This document shows, in pieces, positions 46,538-56,088 of a DNA stretch of 64,000 nucleotides. Each line of letters opens with the position of its first letter. Position 1 is the stretch's first letter. Origin of the DNA: Sporolactobacillus sp. CQH2019 (lineage in GTDB: Bacteria > Bacillota > Bacilli > Bacillales > Sporolactobacillaceae); NCBI RefSeq assembly GCF_028765345.1, contig NZ_JARAJZ010000001.1, forward strand, positions 248,001 through 312,000, in the 5' to 3' direction. A model generated the notes under the pieces. It saw only the letters and a program-made list of their open reading frames with translations, ran no database searches and had not been told where the DNA came from. The position numbers were made by a program, and so were the translations under genes.

Positions 46538-47647
46538 TCAGATGCCCTCCTCAATAAAGCTGCTGACGACGCGCACGCCTTGTTCGAGCGCCGATTCATC
46601 GGGCTTAAAATCGGATGAATGCAGCCCCGCCGTTTTGCCGACCCCGAGCCAGAACATGAATCCCGGTATTTCTTTCAAAAAGTAGCCAAAATCCTCCCCG
46701 GTCATCGCTGCATCGCAGATGATATAGGGAAAGGCTTTTCTGGCACAGAAATCGACAAACGGCTGCTCATACTTTTTGTGATTGTAGACTTGATAATAGT
46801 TGGCACCGTAATCAATCCGGCTTCGGCAGTGATAGGCAATTTCAGTGGCTTTAACCTGGCGCTCGATGTCGTCCTTGATCAGGGCCATTGTCTCTTGATC
46901 CAGGGTGCGTATCGTCCCCTCGACCCGGGCGTGCTCGGCAATAATGTTCTGTTTCGTCCCGCCGCTCATTTTGCCGATTGTCAGAACAGCCGAGTTGAGC
47001 GGGCTGACACGGCGGGCAACGATGCTCTGAATACCGACAACAAAATGGCAGGCCGCAACAAGGGTGTCATAGGTCAGATGAGGATAGGCCGCATGGCCGC
47101 CCTTCCCGTAAAAGTCGATAAAAAGTTCCGACGTATTGGCAAAAAGGATGCCTTCCCTTACGGCAACCGTGCCTGCCGGAAATTCCGGCGAAACGTGCAG
47201 AGCAAAGATAAAGTCCGGCTTCCATTCCTGAAATGCGCCGCTTGCCATCATCGGAACGGCGCCGCCGGGTCCTTCTTCCGCAGGTTGAAAAATGAAAAGT
47301 ACATGATCTTTTATCGGGTTTTGTGCGATCTGTTCCAATGCACCGAGCGCAATCGTCATGTGAAAATCATGACCGCAGGCATGCATCTTCCCCTCATGCT
47401 GCGACTGGAACGGATAGCCGGTATTTTCGCGGACAGGCAATGCATCGATATCCGTCCGGAACCCGATCGTCCGTGACGGGTTTGTCCCCTCTACCCTGAC
47501 CAGGAGGCCCGTTTTCCATTTCTTAATCTGAATGCGCTCCTGGGGCATTCTTCGAATCTGATCCAGAAGAAAAGCCTGGGTCTCCACCTCTTCAAATCCG
47601 ATTTCAGGAATCTGGTGCAGCGCCCGTCTGACCGCTCTATAATCCAT
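46538..47647 (-). CDS. ykuR: N-acetyldiaminopimelate deacetylase
   Basis: Protein of 369 aa in the M20 amidohydrolase family. Metal motifs are MHACGHDFH (about 92-100) and FQPAEEGPGGA (about 124-134), with MTGEDFGYFL near the C-terminus. With DapH upstream it forms the acetylase branch of lysine/meso-diaminopimelate synthesis, releasing acetate from N-acetyl-LL-DAP. ATG 47647 follows GAAAGGA; the longer frame to 47695 is not needed. It runs 50 nt behind dapH. Confidence 0.93.
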   Translation of the reverse strand: MDYRAVRRALHQIPEIGFEEVETQAFLLDQIRRMPQERIQIKKWKTGLLVRVEGTNPSRTIGFRTDIDALPVRENTGYPFQSQHEGKMHACGHDFHMTIALGALEQIAQNPIKDHVLFIFQPAEEGPGGAVPMMASGAFQEWKPDFIFALHVSPEFPAGTVAVREGILFANTSELFIDFYGKGGHAAYPHLTYDTLVAACHFVVGIQSIVARRVSPLNSAVLTIGKMSGGTKQNIIAEHARVEGTIRTLDQETMALIKDDIERQVKATEIAYHCRSRIDYGANYYQVYNHKKYEQPFVDFCARKAFPYIICDAAMTGEDFGYFLKEIPGFMFWLGVGKTAGLHSSDFKPDESALEQGVRVVSSFIEEGI

Positions 47648-47697
47648 CGCTAAGATCCTTTCTTTCGTCCGAACAAACCGATTTTTCCTTGACAATT

Positions 47698-48408
47698 TTA
47701 CAGCTGGCGAAGCTCCTTCATGATCTCTGTTTTCGAACGCGTCTTGTCATCAATTGTCTTAATCACCCGGGCCGGGGCGCCGACAACGACCGTATTCTCA
47801 GGAACGTCCCGGGTGACAACGGCACCCGCGGCAACGACGGCACCCCGGCCGACATGCACGCCTTCCAGGACAACCGCGTTGGCCCCGACAAGCACATCAT
47901 CCTCGATAACAACCGGCTTGGCCGACGGAGGCTCGACGACTCCGGCAAGCACGGCACCCGCCCCGATATGACAGTTCTTCCCGACTGTCGCCCGGCCGCC
48001 GAGCACGGCATTCATGTCGATCATCGTGCCTTCCCCGATCACGGCACCGATATTAATCACGGCACCCATCATGATGACGGCATTTTTGCCGATCTCAACC
48101 TTCTCGCGGATCAGGGCGCCGGGTTCGATGCGTGCTTCGATCCCTTTCAGGTCCAGCAGCGGGACGGCCGAATTCCGGCCGTTATTCTCAACAACATAAT
48201 CCTCTATTAGATTTTTGTTTGCTTCCAGTATCGGCCGAATCACCTGCCAATCGCCGAAAACAGTACCGGCGGAACCGCTGATAAACGTCCGGACATCTGC
48301 ACCGAAATCGATCGAGTCAAGATTTCCTTTTATGTATACTTTAACCGGCGTTTTTTTTACGCTGTTCTGCAGAAACGAAATAATTTCAAAAGCATCCATC
48401 TGATCCAT
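47698..48408 (-). CDS. dapH: Tetrahydrodipicolinate N-acetyltransferase
   Basis: Protein of 236 aa. After a helical N-terminus (about 1-85), a left-handed beta-helix of hexapeptide repeats covers about 90-190 ([44 protein letters not shown]). [11 protein letters not shown] ends the acetyltransferase core. It acetylates tetrahydrodipicolinate in the DAP pathway that also feeds spore dipicolinate. GGGAGG precedes the start. It is followed by ykuR, as in B. subtilis (ykuQ-ykuR). Confidence 0.95.
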   Translation of the reverse strand: MDQMDAFEIISFLQNSVKKTPVKVYIKGNLDSIDFGADVRTFISGSAGTVFGDWQVIRPILEANKNLIEDYVVENNGRNSAVPLLDLKGIEARIEPGALIREKVEIGKNAVIMMGAVINIGAVIGEGTMIDMNAVLGGRATVGKNCHIGAGAVLAGVVEPPSAKPVVIEDDVLVGANAVVLEGVHVGRGAVVAAGAVVTRDVPENTVVVGAPARVIKTIDDKTRSKTEIMKELRQL

Positions 48409-48457
48409 TTTTCAGCCTCCCAAAATGAATGAACATTCACAGATATCTTATCGAATT

Positions 48458-49327
48458 TCAGGTTAAAAGTCTATGGCGGACAAGCTCAATAAATGCATGC
48501 ACCTGTTTCAGCCGCAGAGATTCCTTATCGTACAGCAGCCAGTTGTCCCTCTTCAAGGCGGCTCCCTGCCTGTCCGTCAGCGGAATCCGATGCACCCGGT
48601 CCTTTTCAGTCAGGCTGATCGACGGAAGAACCGCGTAGCCGATGCCGTGAGTCGCCATTTGTTTGCATGTTTCGATCTGATCGACCAGAATGGTTCTGAC
48701 GGGAGATCGGAACTTTTGATCATGCCACCATTCCCTTATGATCTGATCATAGGAAGAATCACTTCTGAATTGAATATAAGGCCGCTGATCTCTGGTCAAA
48801 TCGTTCAGCGTCTCAATCTTTGTATCGACCAGATTCAGAGGATCGGAAAATAGATGCAGTTTTTCTCCCCTCCAAAGCGGATTTCCGCGGACAATGGCCA
48901 CATGGCACTGGGCATGGTACATCCGTTCCAGGATTTCACTCGACCAGCCTGTCACCAGCGAAATTTCCACAAGCGGATAACTCTCCACAAAATCTTTCAG
49001 AACCTCCGGAAGCCAGTACTGCCCGTTGACCGATGAAACGGCCAGTTTCAGTGTCCCGTAGATATCCGAACCGTGCGCGCCGACTTCGGCTCTGACTTCC
49101 GCAGCCCTCTCCAGCGTTTCCCTGGCAAAGCGGACAATGGCTTCGCCCTCCGGCGTCAGGCTGACTCCGCGTTTTGAGCGCGAAAAAATCCGAGTGCCCC
49201 ATTCACGTTCAATGTGCTGCAGCCGCTGGCTCAGAGCCGGTTGGGATACAAAGAGCTTTTCGGCTGCTTTTCTCATATTTCCTTCATCGGAAAGCACCGT
49301 AATCAGTTCAAAATCGGATAGCTGCAT
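48458..49327 (-). CDS. ccpC: LysR-type regulator CcpC
   Basis: Protein of 289 aa. N-terminal winged helix with NMRKAAEKLFVSQPALSQRLQHIEREWGTRIFSRSKRGVSLTPEGE; substrate-binding domain with SLVTGWSSEILERMYHAQ, IVRGNPLW, RPYIQFRSDSSY and ILVDQIETCKQMATHGIGYAVLPS. The last segments are characteristic of CcpC, the citrate-sensing repressor of citB and citZ in bacilli. ATG 49327 follows GAGGGCAAAGG. It is 49 nt upstream of dapH, in place of the ykuM-ykuQ arrangement, and may be co-transcribed with it. Confidence 0.92.
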   Translation of the reverse strand: MQLSDFELITVLSDEGNMRKAAEKLFVSQPALSQRLQHIEREWGTRIFSRSKRGVSLTPEGEAIVRFARETLERAAEVRAEVGAHGSDIYGTLKLAVSSVNGQYWLPEVLKDFVESYPLVEISLVTGWSSEILERMYHAQCHVAIVRGNPLWRGEKLHLFSDPLNLVDTKIETLNDLTRDQRPYIQFRSDSSYDQIIREWWHDQKFRSPVRTILVDQIETCKQMATHGIGYAVLPSISLTEKDRVHRIPLTDRQGAALKRDNWLLYDKESLRLKQVHAFIELVRHRLLT

Positions 49328-49533
49328 GACCTTTGCCCTCCAAAGTTTCATAAGCCTAACATAAGCTTCTGCTGAATCTATCATACGGCCCTGAATGAAA
49401 AGAATCAAAATCTGATTCTTTGTGAAAAAAAGAGCATTGAGCCAATGGAGACATGGACAAAATATTATTGCATGCTATAATTAGAATCGTTAGTCCGGTA
49501 TACATATGATCGCAGGGAGGTGACGAAGGTCTC

Positions 49534-49737
49534 ATGTGCAGCCTTTCAGTAGTCAATAAGACACAGGAAATATATCCTTCAAGTTTAGAAAAAATCGAGA
49601 AAAAAAGAAAACAACTTTTTCATATCGCTAAGATCTATGGAATGTACGCTGCCGAAACCTTGCGATGCAGCCGGGAACTGGACGAGATGATTGTCGAGTT
49701 TCAGCAGCAGTGTCTGCCTGCTCGGATTGACTCCTGA
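49534..49737 (+). CDS. Spo0E-like sporulation regulatory protein
   Basis: Protein of 67 aa. Two predicted helices, the second ending in the Spo0E family motif SRELDEMIVEFQQ (consensus SxxLDxLI). Such proteins dephosphorylate Spo0A~P and delay sporulation. GGGAGGTGA lies 10 nt before the ATG. The N-terminal 18 residues look non-conserved, so an internal start cannot be excluded. Monocistronic and opposite to ccpC. Confidence 0.85.
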   Translation: MCSLSVVNKTQEIYPSSLEKIEKKRKQLFHIAKIYGMYAAETLRCSRELDEMIVEFQQQCLPARIDS

Positions 49738-49970
49738 CCTGCAAGCCGGTGCCGTCCCCGGCAGATTTGAACAGAACGCCTTTTGGAGAAAAGCAACTTC
49801 CGTAAAAACCTGAAAGCGGAAGCTGAAACAAAAGGCCGGTTCGTCTCCGGCGGCGTGGAAGGTCCTTCTCTCTTTATTTTATTCAGTCTTTTGAAGCTAT
49901 ATTTTTGTTGTAAATTGTAAGCGCTGCCACGAAAACTGATTTTTGTACAGCCGGTACAGATTGCTGCCGA

Positions 49971-50010
49971 AAAACGGCGCCGCGGAAACATCCGTTTCTC
50001 AAGCGCCGTT
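49971..50010 (-). terminator. Terminator of pit
   Basis: AACGGCGC pairs with GCGCCGTT. A small inner hairpin GAAACGGATGTTTC fills the loop, and T5 follows on the minus strand, 12 nt after the pit stop. Confidence 0.8.
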
Positions 50011-50021
50011 CCGATTACAGA

Positions 50022-51029
50022 TTATAAAAGCCATGCTAAAACTTTAAAGACGACGACCGCGCACGCTGCCGTTGTCGGCAGCGTAATAATCCACGTTATG
50101 ACAATATTAATCGCCATGCCCCAGTTAACACCCCGGACCCGGTCAGCGGCACCGACTCCAAGAATCGAGGAGGTAATCACATGGGTCGTGCTTACGGGAA
50201 AATGCAGGGCCGTAAAGCTAAAAATAATCGCCGCCGAAGATAAATCCGCGGCCGCTCCGTTGATCGGCTCTATTTTCATAATCTTGGTCCCGATTGTTTT
50301 AATAATCCGCCAGCCGCCGAAGGCCGTGCCCATGGCCATCGCAATCCCGGAAGTCACGCGGACCCACATCGGAATTTCCACTACTGAAAGATATTTTGAT
50401 GCAACGAGCGCCATCGTGATGATTCCCATTGTTTTCTGAGCATCGTTCGTTCCGTGAGCAAATGCCTGCAGCGCTGCGGTGAAGATTTGAAAAGTGCGGA
50501 ACCGCTGATTCGTTTTCTTTAATGGGAAATTATGGAAGAAAAAATTGAATAGGCTCATGATGATGAATCCGACCGTTATCGCTACAATCGGTGAAAAAAT
50601 CAGGGCTTCAAAAATTTCTATAAATCCGGATAAATTAAGCGCATGAAAACCGAATGCCGATATGCCCGCGCCGGCCAGTGATCCGATGATCGCATGCGAC
50701 GAGCTGCTCGGTATGCCGAAGAGCCAGGTTACCAGATTCCAAATGATTGCGGTAATCAGCGCGGCCATCACGATAATCATGCCCCTCGTTTCATCATGAA
50801 TCGTAAACGGATCAATGACACCCTTGCTTATCGTCTGGGCAACTCCGGTAAATGTGATTGCGCCGAGGAAATTCATCGTTCCCGCAAGAATAATGGCTGC
50901 CAGCGGCCGCAGAGCGCGCGTGGAAACCGACGTGGCAATCGTGTTGGCCGTGTCGTGGAAACCGTTAAGGAAGTCGAACGCAAAAGCGAGCAGCACGATT
51001 ATCAGTGTCAAGGCGAACAAACTTTGCAT
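50022..51029 (-). CDS. pit: Low-affinity inorganic phosphate transporter Pit
   Basis: Protein of 335 aa, PiT/PHO4 family, about ten membrane helices. The duplicated signature appears as FDFLNGFHDTANTIATSVSTRAL near the N-terminus and AFAHGTNDAQKTMGIITMAL in the second half, with GIPSSSSHAIIGSL and FPVSTTHVITSSILG as the paired substrate motifs. It exchanges metal-phosphate with protons. It follows the DUF47 gene ykaA in one operon, the usual Pit partner. Confidence 0.95.
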   Translation of the reverse strand: MQSLFALTLIIVLLAFAFDFLNGFHDTANTIATSVSTRALRPLAAIILAGTMNFLGAITFTGVAQTISKGVIDPFTIHDETRGMIIVMAALITAIIWNLVTWLFGIPSSSSHAIIGSLAGAGISAFGFHALNLSGFIEIFEALIFSPIVAITVGFIIMSLFNFFFHNFPLKKTNQRFRTFQIFTAALQAFAHGTNDAQKTMGIITMALVASKYLSVVEIPMWVRVTSGIAMAMGTAFGGWRIIKTIGTKIMKIEPINGAAADLSSAAIIFSFTALHFPVSTTHVITSSILGVGAADRVRGVNWGMAINIVITWIITLPTTAACAVVVFKVLAWLL

Positions 51030-51121
51030 GATTTAAAAAATCCTTTCTTTTTCGAAGCTGCACGGCCGATTTTCAGAAACGGCCGACAATGTCCGGCTGC
51101 TGCCTTTTTTCCGCATGAGCA

Positions 51122-51742
51122 TCATGCATTCCTCATGATAATCGTCTCGAGTGTATCCGCGACATCCTCACAACTGTCGGCCACACTTTCCAGCATTTCA
51201 TAAAGTTCCTTGTACTGAATGATTTTAACCGCATCTTGCTCATACCGGAACAGATTTGTAATGCATTTTGCCAGCAGATCGTCACATTCGGTTTCGTAAT
51301 CGTTTATCTTAATGACATTATTCCTTATCCCCGACAAATTTTTTTTCGCCAGAAGATCGACGGCCTGTGCAATTTCCCTGGATGCTTCAAAAAGGTAGCC
51401 GACAAACTTGGCCATATACTCATCGGTGTGCGTCAGTCTGTAGATTTCGAGCCGCATCGACCATTCTTCAAAGCCATCAAGCACATCGTCCATTTTCATG
51501 GCAAGCTCAAGAATATCCTCACGCTGCAGAGGCGTCACGAATGTCTTATTAAGTGCAATGATCAGTTCGTGCACATAGGAGTCGCCCTTGCGTTCGAAGT
51601 CTTTCATTTTCTGCGAAAAATCGCGAAGATCCGACTCGTTTTTGATTTTCGACTCCATAAAAAAACGCGCTGATTCCTCCAGATTCAGTGAGATAATCGA
51701 AAGCATATTAAAAAATTTATCATTTTTTGAAAAAAGATGCAC
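51122..51742 (-). CDS. ykaA: DUF47 PhoU-like Pit accessory protein YkaA
   Basis: Protein of about 206 aa, all-helical like PhoU. It carries the D/E-rich metal-binding FERKGDSYVHELIIALNKTFVTPLQREDILELAMKMDDVLDGFE and the repeated INDYETECDDLLAKCITNLF motif. Such proteins regulate the adjacent Pit transporter. GTG 51742 after GAGGTGGAG gives the B. subtilis length; the frame to 51793 is unlikely. The 335-nt upstream gap has an unusual palindrome and direct repeats. Confidence 0.9.
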   Translation of the reverse strand: MHLFSKNDKFFNMLSIISLNLEESARFFMESKIKNESDLRDFSQKMKDFERKGDSYVHELIIALNKTFVTPLQREDILELAMKMDDVLDGFEEWSMRLEIYRLTHTDEYMAKFVGYLFEASREIAQAVDLLAKKNLSGIRNNVIKINDYETECDDLLAKCITNLFRYEQDAVKIIQYKELYEMLESVADSCEDVADTLETIIMRNA

Positions 51743-51975
51743 CCACTCCACCTCTCTGCCCTCTCTAAACAGCCGATCTTCCGCGCACAGCAAAAATGCC
51801 GCCGCGAAACAGGCCCAAATTCCATTTTAACAGAACAGGCCGTATTTACAATCTCTTTTCAACTTCTTTAAAAAGTTTAACACAACGTTCGACACGTTCG
51901 ACCTGTTTTTCATCGACATTTTTCCACAGAAACCGTCCTTTCACGCGAAGGGTTCCCTGCTTCGGGCAGCGGATG

Positions 51976-52038
51976 TGGCGGTTATGTATCGATATCGATA
52001 CCGGCTGAATTCGGGAACGGGTGACGGTTATGTATCGA
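51976..52038. repeat. 16-bp palindrome with a 17-bp direct repeat upstream of ykaA-pit
   Basis: GTATCGATATCGATAC (51986-52001) is a perfect palindrome. The sequence TG(G/A)CGGTTATGTATCGA occurs at 51976-51992 and 52022-52038, 46 bp apart; the first copy overlaps the palindrome. It lies in the 51743-52077 gap, about 250 nt upstream of ykaA and just downstream of the response regulator gene. No matching operator is known to me. Confidence 0.7.
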
Positions 52039-52077
52039 CGCCGGCGAAGATTCAAAAGACAGCTGCAGTCTTCCCGG

Positions 52078-52740
52078 TCAGCTGTTCCTTCCATATTTGC
52101 ATTCTATATAATAGACCGCGAGCTGCGTACGCGTACGCAGCTGCAGCTTCTCGAGCATGCGCGTGATATAATTTCTGACGGTTCCGTCGCTCAAGTACAG
52201 CCTTTCGGCAATTTCCTTATTGGAACGGCCGGCCGCAATCAGTGCAAGCACTTCTTTTTCCCGTTCGGTCAGTGAATCGTCCACGGCCGGCCTTCCAGTC
52301 AGCTTACGGGCCGAAGAGTGCAGCATATCGGAAAGCTTTTCGGCCACTTCACTGCTCATCACCATGCTGCCGTGAAAGGCCGCCCGCAGAGTATCGATGA
52401 TCGCATCCCCCGACTGGCTTTTGAGCAGATAGCCCGACGCCCCGTTTTTAATCGCCTGTCTGATATAGTCGTCGTCACGAAAAGTAGTCAGCATGATGAT
52501 CTTCGTCTCCGGCCATCTGTGCCTCAGTTCAGCCGAACACTGCACGCCGTCCATGACCGGCATGCGGATATCGAGCAGCACGAGATCGGGCGCTTTTTCC
52601 GTCTCAAAGAAGCGAATCGCTTCCCTGCCGTTTTTGCATGTGCCTGTAACCGTCATGTCGCTTTCCAGATCAATCAGCAGTTTCAGACTGTCGCAAATCA
52701 GCGCATCGTCATCAACGATGAGAATCCGCAAATAATCCAC
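52078..52740 (-). CDS. NarL-family response regulator, LnrK-like
   Basis: Protein of 220 aa. Receiver domain about 1-120 with the acidic pair D10/D11, phospho-acceptor D57 (LVLLDIRMPVMDG) and LLKSQS with the switch lysine. C-terminal LuxR-type HTH about 150-215 (LTEREKEVLALIAAGRSNKEIAERLYLSDGTVRNYI). It overlaps the kinase gene by 29 nt and ends a five-gene operon with an ABC-2 exporter. It presumably activates that exporter through the dyads at 57079-57112. Confidence 0.92.
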   Translation of the reverse strand: MDYLRILIVDDDALICDSLKLLIDLESDMTVTGTCKNGREAIRFFETEKAPDLVLLDIRMPVMDGVQCSAELRHRWPETKIIMLTTFRDDDYIRQAIKNGASGYLLKSQSGDAIIDTLRAAFHGSMVMSSEVAEKLSDMLHSSARKLTGRPAVDDSLTEREKEVLALIAAGRSNKEIAERLYLSDGTVRNYITRMLEKLQLRTRTQLAVYYIECKYGRNS

Positions 52741-53818
52741 TCTCCTTTTTCGTCAGCGGCAGTATGCAGACAATCTTGAAACCGGATTGTCCGTCGACCG
52801 AGAGGCTGCCCCCCATTTTACTCACTCTTTCTTTCATGCCGTTCAAACCGAGATGATCCTGGACGACGGGGGCCCCTTTCCCGTTGTCATGAATGAACAG
52901 CCTGACAAAATGCCTGTTCCCGTTCAGCTCTATGCCGGCTTTTGTCGCCTCGGAATGCTTGAATATATTCGTCAGTGCTTCCCGGACATTCGCCTCAATG
53001 ATTTCCCAGTGCCGCTCCGGAATGTCCTTCATATCTCCGGAACAGGCGAAGGACAGCTCGCAGTAATGGAACGATTGAATCAATTGTCTGACCCTCTCGA
53101 GCCCGGACGTTTTTGCAGGTATCAGGTCATGTGCCGTATCGTGCACCATCCGCAATGCATCGGATAATCCGGCAACCGTTTTTTCAATCAGCTCATCGGA
53201 TTTCTGCAAATTTTTTTCTCTGACTTTATAGGCCGCCTGAAGCTGCATATACAAACCCGCAATCGTATGTCCGATCGTGTCGTGCAGGTTTCTGGCAATC
53301 CGGTTCCTTTCTTTCAGTTCGGCAAGACGGGTGCGCCTTTCTGCTTGCTGCAGAATCTGCCGCTTCGATTTTTCCAGCTCATAGATGTAATAGCGTTCAT
53401 CATCTGCAATCTTTCTGAAGCGCCGTTCGCTTTCCTGCAGCCGATCGATCAGGCTGACAAAAAAGCAACAGACACCGAAAAAAATTAAAAAGAGCAGGAT
53501 ATGCGGAAAATCAAGCATAAAAAGAATGGGCAGAATCAGAAAAGCCAGGCCGGCTAAAAGACGATTTCTTGCCTTCAGCGTCTCCGGAAGCAGGAGCGCA
53601 AAACCGATGACAAAAATCGGCTGATTGATCCCGAAGAGAAGAATAAGCAGCCATTCACTCTGAGTCAGCCATTTTCTCGGCAGATATCTCGTTTTCAGCA
53701 GATTGACCACGATAAGCAGCAAAAAGCACACCACTTCAACAGGAGTCGGTGCGTTTTTGCCGGTCACAAGTCCGTAGCCCAGCAGGCAGAACAGGATAAG
53801 CTGATAGAAATAGATCAT
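52712..53818 (-). CDS. Sensor histidine kinase, LnrJ-like
   Basis: Protein of 368 aa. Five membrane helices in about 1-125 with almost no extracellular domain, a coiled-coil (about 126-165), a HisKA_3 dimerisation domain with His179 in RNLHDTIGHTIAGLYMQLQAA, and a HATPase domain (NVREALTNIFKHSEATKAGI, DNGKGA, GLNGMKERVSKMGGSLSV). Such intramembrane-sensing kinases respond to membrane-active compounds. ATG 53818 follows CCGGAGG. It lies between the permease and regulator genes. Confidence 0.9.
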   Translation of the reverse strand: MIYFYQLILFCLLGYGLVTGKNAPTPVEVVCFLLLIVVNLLKTRYLPRKWLTQSEWLLILLFGINQPIFVIGFALLLPETLKARNRLLAGLAFLILPILFMLDFPHILLFLIFFGVCCFFVSLIDRLQESERRFRKIADDERYYIYELEKSKRQILQQAERRTRLAELKERNRIARNLHDTIGHTIAGLYMQLQAAYKVREKNLQKSDELIEKTVAGLSDALRMVHDTAHDLIPAKTSGLERVRQLIQSFHYCELSFACSGDMKDIPERHWEIIEANVREALTNIFKHSEATKAGIELNGNRHFVRLFIHDNGKGAPVVQDHLGLNGMKERVSKMGGSLSVDGQSGFKIVCILPLTKKESGLFADSHR

Positions 53819-53837
53819 AGGCAGCCTCCGGGGGCCA

Positions 53838-54944
53838 TTAATGTGCAATATCTCTTGTCCGCCACGAAGCAAGAAGGAAAAAGATAACGGCAAAAGCGGC
53901 TAAAATAGTTAATTCAATTATAACATCGTTTAAGCCGTTTCCGTAGACCAGCTTGGTCAATGCCTTAACCCCCCATGCTGTCGGCGTGAAATCCGCGAGT
54001 TTCTGCATAAAGGAAGGCATGATTTTCGCGGGCCAGAAGCAGCCGCCGAGCATCGCCAGCGGCGTCGTGATCAGCCAGGTCAGCGCATTGGCCTGCCGCG
54101 TGCTGTTGACAGCCACGCTCAGGGCAACGCCGATCGATATCGCAACGACCGAAAAAATAAGTAGGACGACGTACACATTAAAGATCGACGGTCCGAACGT
54201 CGCATGAAACCCGGCCGCGAGGATCGCCAGCATCGTAAAAATCATGACATTGGCCAGCAGCAGGTAGCTCAGGATATGCTGGGCATTGTAGCTTCTCAGC
54301 GAGAGCGGCGTCGTGAAAAAGCGATCAAAAATCTTTTTCTCCTTATCTTCAACGATCAGTTTGGACGGAAGAGCAATCATCATGATCAGACAGCCGTAGA
54401 TCACGAATCCGAGCGAACTCAGCGTTTTTTCTTTTTGTGCAGCCTGACCGTCCGCACTTCGAACGCGCAATGCCAGATGATTCTGATTGTAGCGGTTCAG
54501 CGCCTGATAAAACACTTGCTGCCGCCCCTGCGACTGCTTCGCCATTAATTCAATATCCTGCAGATAACCGCTTATAAAGGCGCTCACTCCGGACGAGATA
54601 TTGCTTTCCGAAACATGGTAGCTGTTTAGCGGCTTCGACTGTCCGGCGATCAGCGACGATGTAAATCCTTTGTCAATGATCAGGACCATGTCGGCCTTTC
54701 CGTTAATCAGCTGATCGCGCTGGTTATTATCCGTCACCCGGACCACATCCGCCTGGCCCTTCATCGTCTGAATCATCTGCTTTGTCAGCTGCGTCCCGTC
54801 ATGATCGATGACGCCGACTGTCGCCCTCTGATCCCCTGAACCGGAAAACGCCACAATAATAAATAAGATTGGTATAATCAGACTGATTCCCAGAGTCAGC
54901 TTATTCTTCATAAACCTTTTCAGATTATTTTGAAAGATAGCCAT
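53838..54944 (-). CDS. ABC-2 type permease, LnrN-like
   Basis: Protein of 368 aa. One N-terminal helix (about 15-35), a large extracytoplasmic domain (about 40-175; YVSESNISS-type region present as YHVSESNISSGVSAFISGYLQD) and five C-terminal helices, with the ABC-2 signature LTWLITTPLAMLGGCFWPAKIMP. It is paired with the permease upstream, which it overlaps by 20 nt, and with the ATPase. Likely half of an exporter for amphipathic antibiotics, by analogy with linearmycin resistance. Confidence 0.88.
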   Translation of the reverse strand: MAIFQNNLKRFMKNKLTLGISLIIPILFIIVAFSGSGDQRATVGVIDHDGTQLTKQMIQTMKGQADVVRVTDNNQRDQLINGKADMVLIIDKGFTSSLIAGQSKPLNSYHVSESNISSGVSAFISGYLQDIELMAKQSQGRQQVFYQALNRYNQNHLALRVRSADGQAAQKEKTLSSLGFVIYGCLIMMIALPSKLIVEDKEKKIFDRFFTTPLSLRSYNAQHILSYLLLANVMIFTMLAILAAGFHATFGPSIFNVYVVLLIFSVVAISIGVALSVAVNSTRQANALTWLITTPLAMLGGCFWPAKIMPSFMQKLADFTPTAWGVKALTKLVYGNGLNDVIIELTILAAFAVIFFLLASWRTRDIAH

Positions 54945-56088
54945 AGCTTCTCCTCCTTAGTCCGGCCGCCGTGAGCAGCAGAACCGCCGCCAGAATGATG
55001 ACCAATTTAAAGACGGCAACCAACGGAGACAGGCTGGAACCGCCGTAGATATCCTGGAAAATCAGTGTCTGAACGAGAGAGTTGGGCATGAAGCCGCGGA
55101 TCGCCGACGTAATCGGATTGGTCTCCAGAAAACTGAGTTTCACATAGCCGCCGGCCAGAAAAGTGGCCAGGGGGGCAATGAACGTCATCAGAGCATCGGC
55201 CGTTTTTTCCGTTGACAGCAGCGTGAGAGCGATACCCGTCAGCGTGACGATCGCGGCCAGAAGAAAGCACAAACCGAAAACAAACCAGAGATGACTGCCG
55301 AAATCGGCTTTATAGATGAATTTAAAGAAAACGATCAGGATGAGAATCTGTAAAAAGATGGTTGCAACATGGCCGAACACTTTACCGGTAAAGAAGCTCA
55401 TCGGACGGACGGGCAACGATTGAATGCGATAGCCGATCGGCGAATCCAGCGATTCCTTGACTGCATCCACACCGTATGCGTAAGCATATAAAATGATCAT
55501 GATCAGCATGGTCACCGCATAATAACTGCTCGCATCCGGCACCTTTCCTTTAACGCTCAAAGCATGGTTCGACAAAAGCGGAACCAGCTGCGCACCGGCG
55601 GCTTTCTGGGGAGAAACACCGGCCGCGGCCAGTGCCTGTACAGCATTCATCCGCTTCAGAAAACTGTCGGCAATGCTTCGGACGGCCGAACTCTCCAGAT
55701 CTCCGCTTGTAATGAAGTCGAGATGATGGCTTTGGCCGCGCACGGCGGCCGCGGAAAATCCTTTTGTGATGACGATCACCGCATCGAGGTTCTGCTTCTT
55801 TAAATCCTTGTTGGCTTCGGCTTCCGTTTTATAAATGCGTGTTTTCATAACCGTGCGGATTTGTTTTTCCTGAAAAAAGTCAACCATTGACATCGCCAGG
55901 GATCCCCGGTCCTGATTGACAATTCCGGCGCGGATATCCAGGGACGCCGTTGTTGAATCGGCGTTGCTGAGCGCCGTTCCCAGAATCAGCGTTAAAACCA
56001 CCGGCAGGAGCAGCATCAGCAGGAGGCCTCGCCGATCGCGGAAGTTTTGTTTGATCGTGCTGAAGCAGACGGTGATAATCGTTTTCAA
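54925..56088 (-). CDS. ABC-2 type permease, LnrM-like
   Basis: Protein of 387 aa with the same layout as its neighbour: helix 1 at about 20-40, an extracytoplasmic domain, then five helices in the C-terminal half (MLIMIILYAYAYGVDAVKESLDSPIGYRIQSLPVRPMSFFTGKVFGH, the family EAL-type coupling region). It overlaps the ATPase gene by 4 nt (ATGA) and the next permease by 20 nt, so the pair is almost certainly a heterodimer. Confidence 0.88.
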   Translation of the reverse strand: MKTIITVCFSTIKQNFRDRRGLLLMLLLPVVLTLILGTALSNADSTTASLDIRAGIVNQDRGSLAMSMVDFFQEKQIRTVMKTRIYKTEAEANKDLKKQNLDAVIVITKGFSAAAVRGQSHHLDFITSGDLESSAVRSIADSFLKRMNAVQALAAAGVSPQKAAGAQLVPLLSNHALSVKGKVPDASSYYAVTMLIMIILYAYAYGVDAVKESLDSPIGYRIQSLPVRPMSFFTGKVFGHVATIFLQILILIVFFKFIYKADFGSHLWFVFGLCFLLAAIVTLTGIALTLLSTEKTADALMTFIAPLATFLAGGYVKLSFLETNPITSAIRGFMPNSLVQTLIFQDIYGGSSLSPLVAVFKLVIILAAVLLLTAAGLRRRSYGYLSK

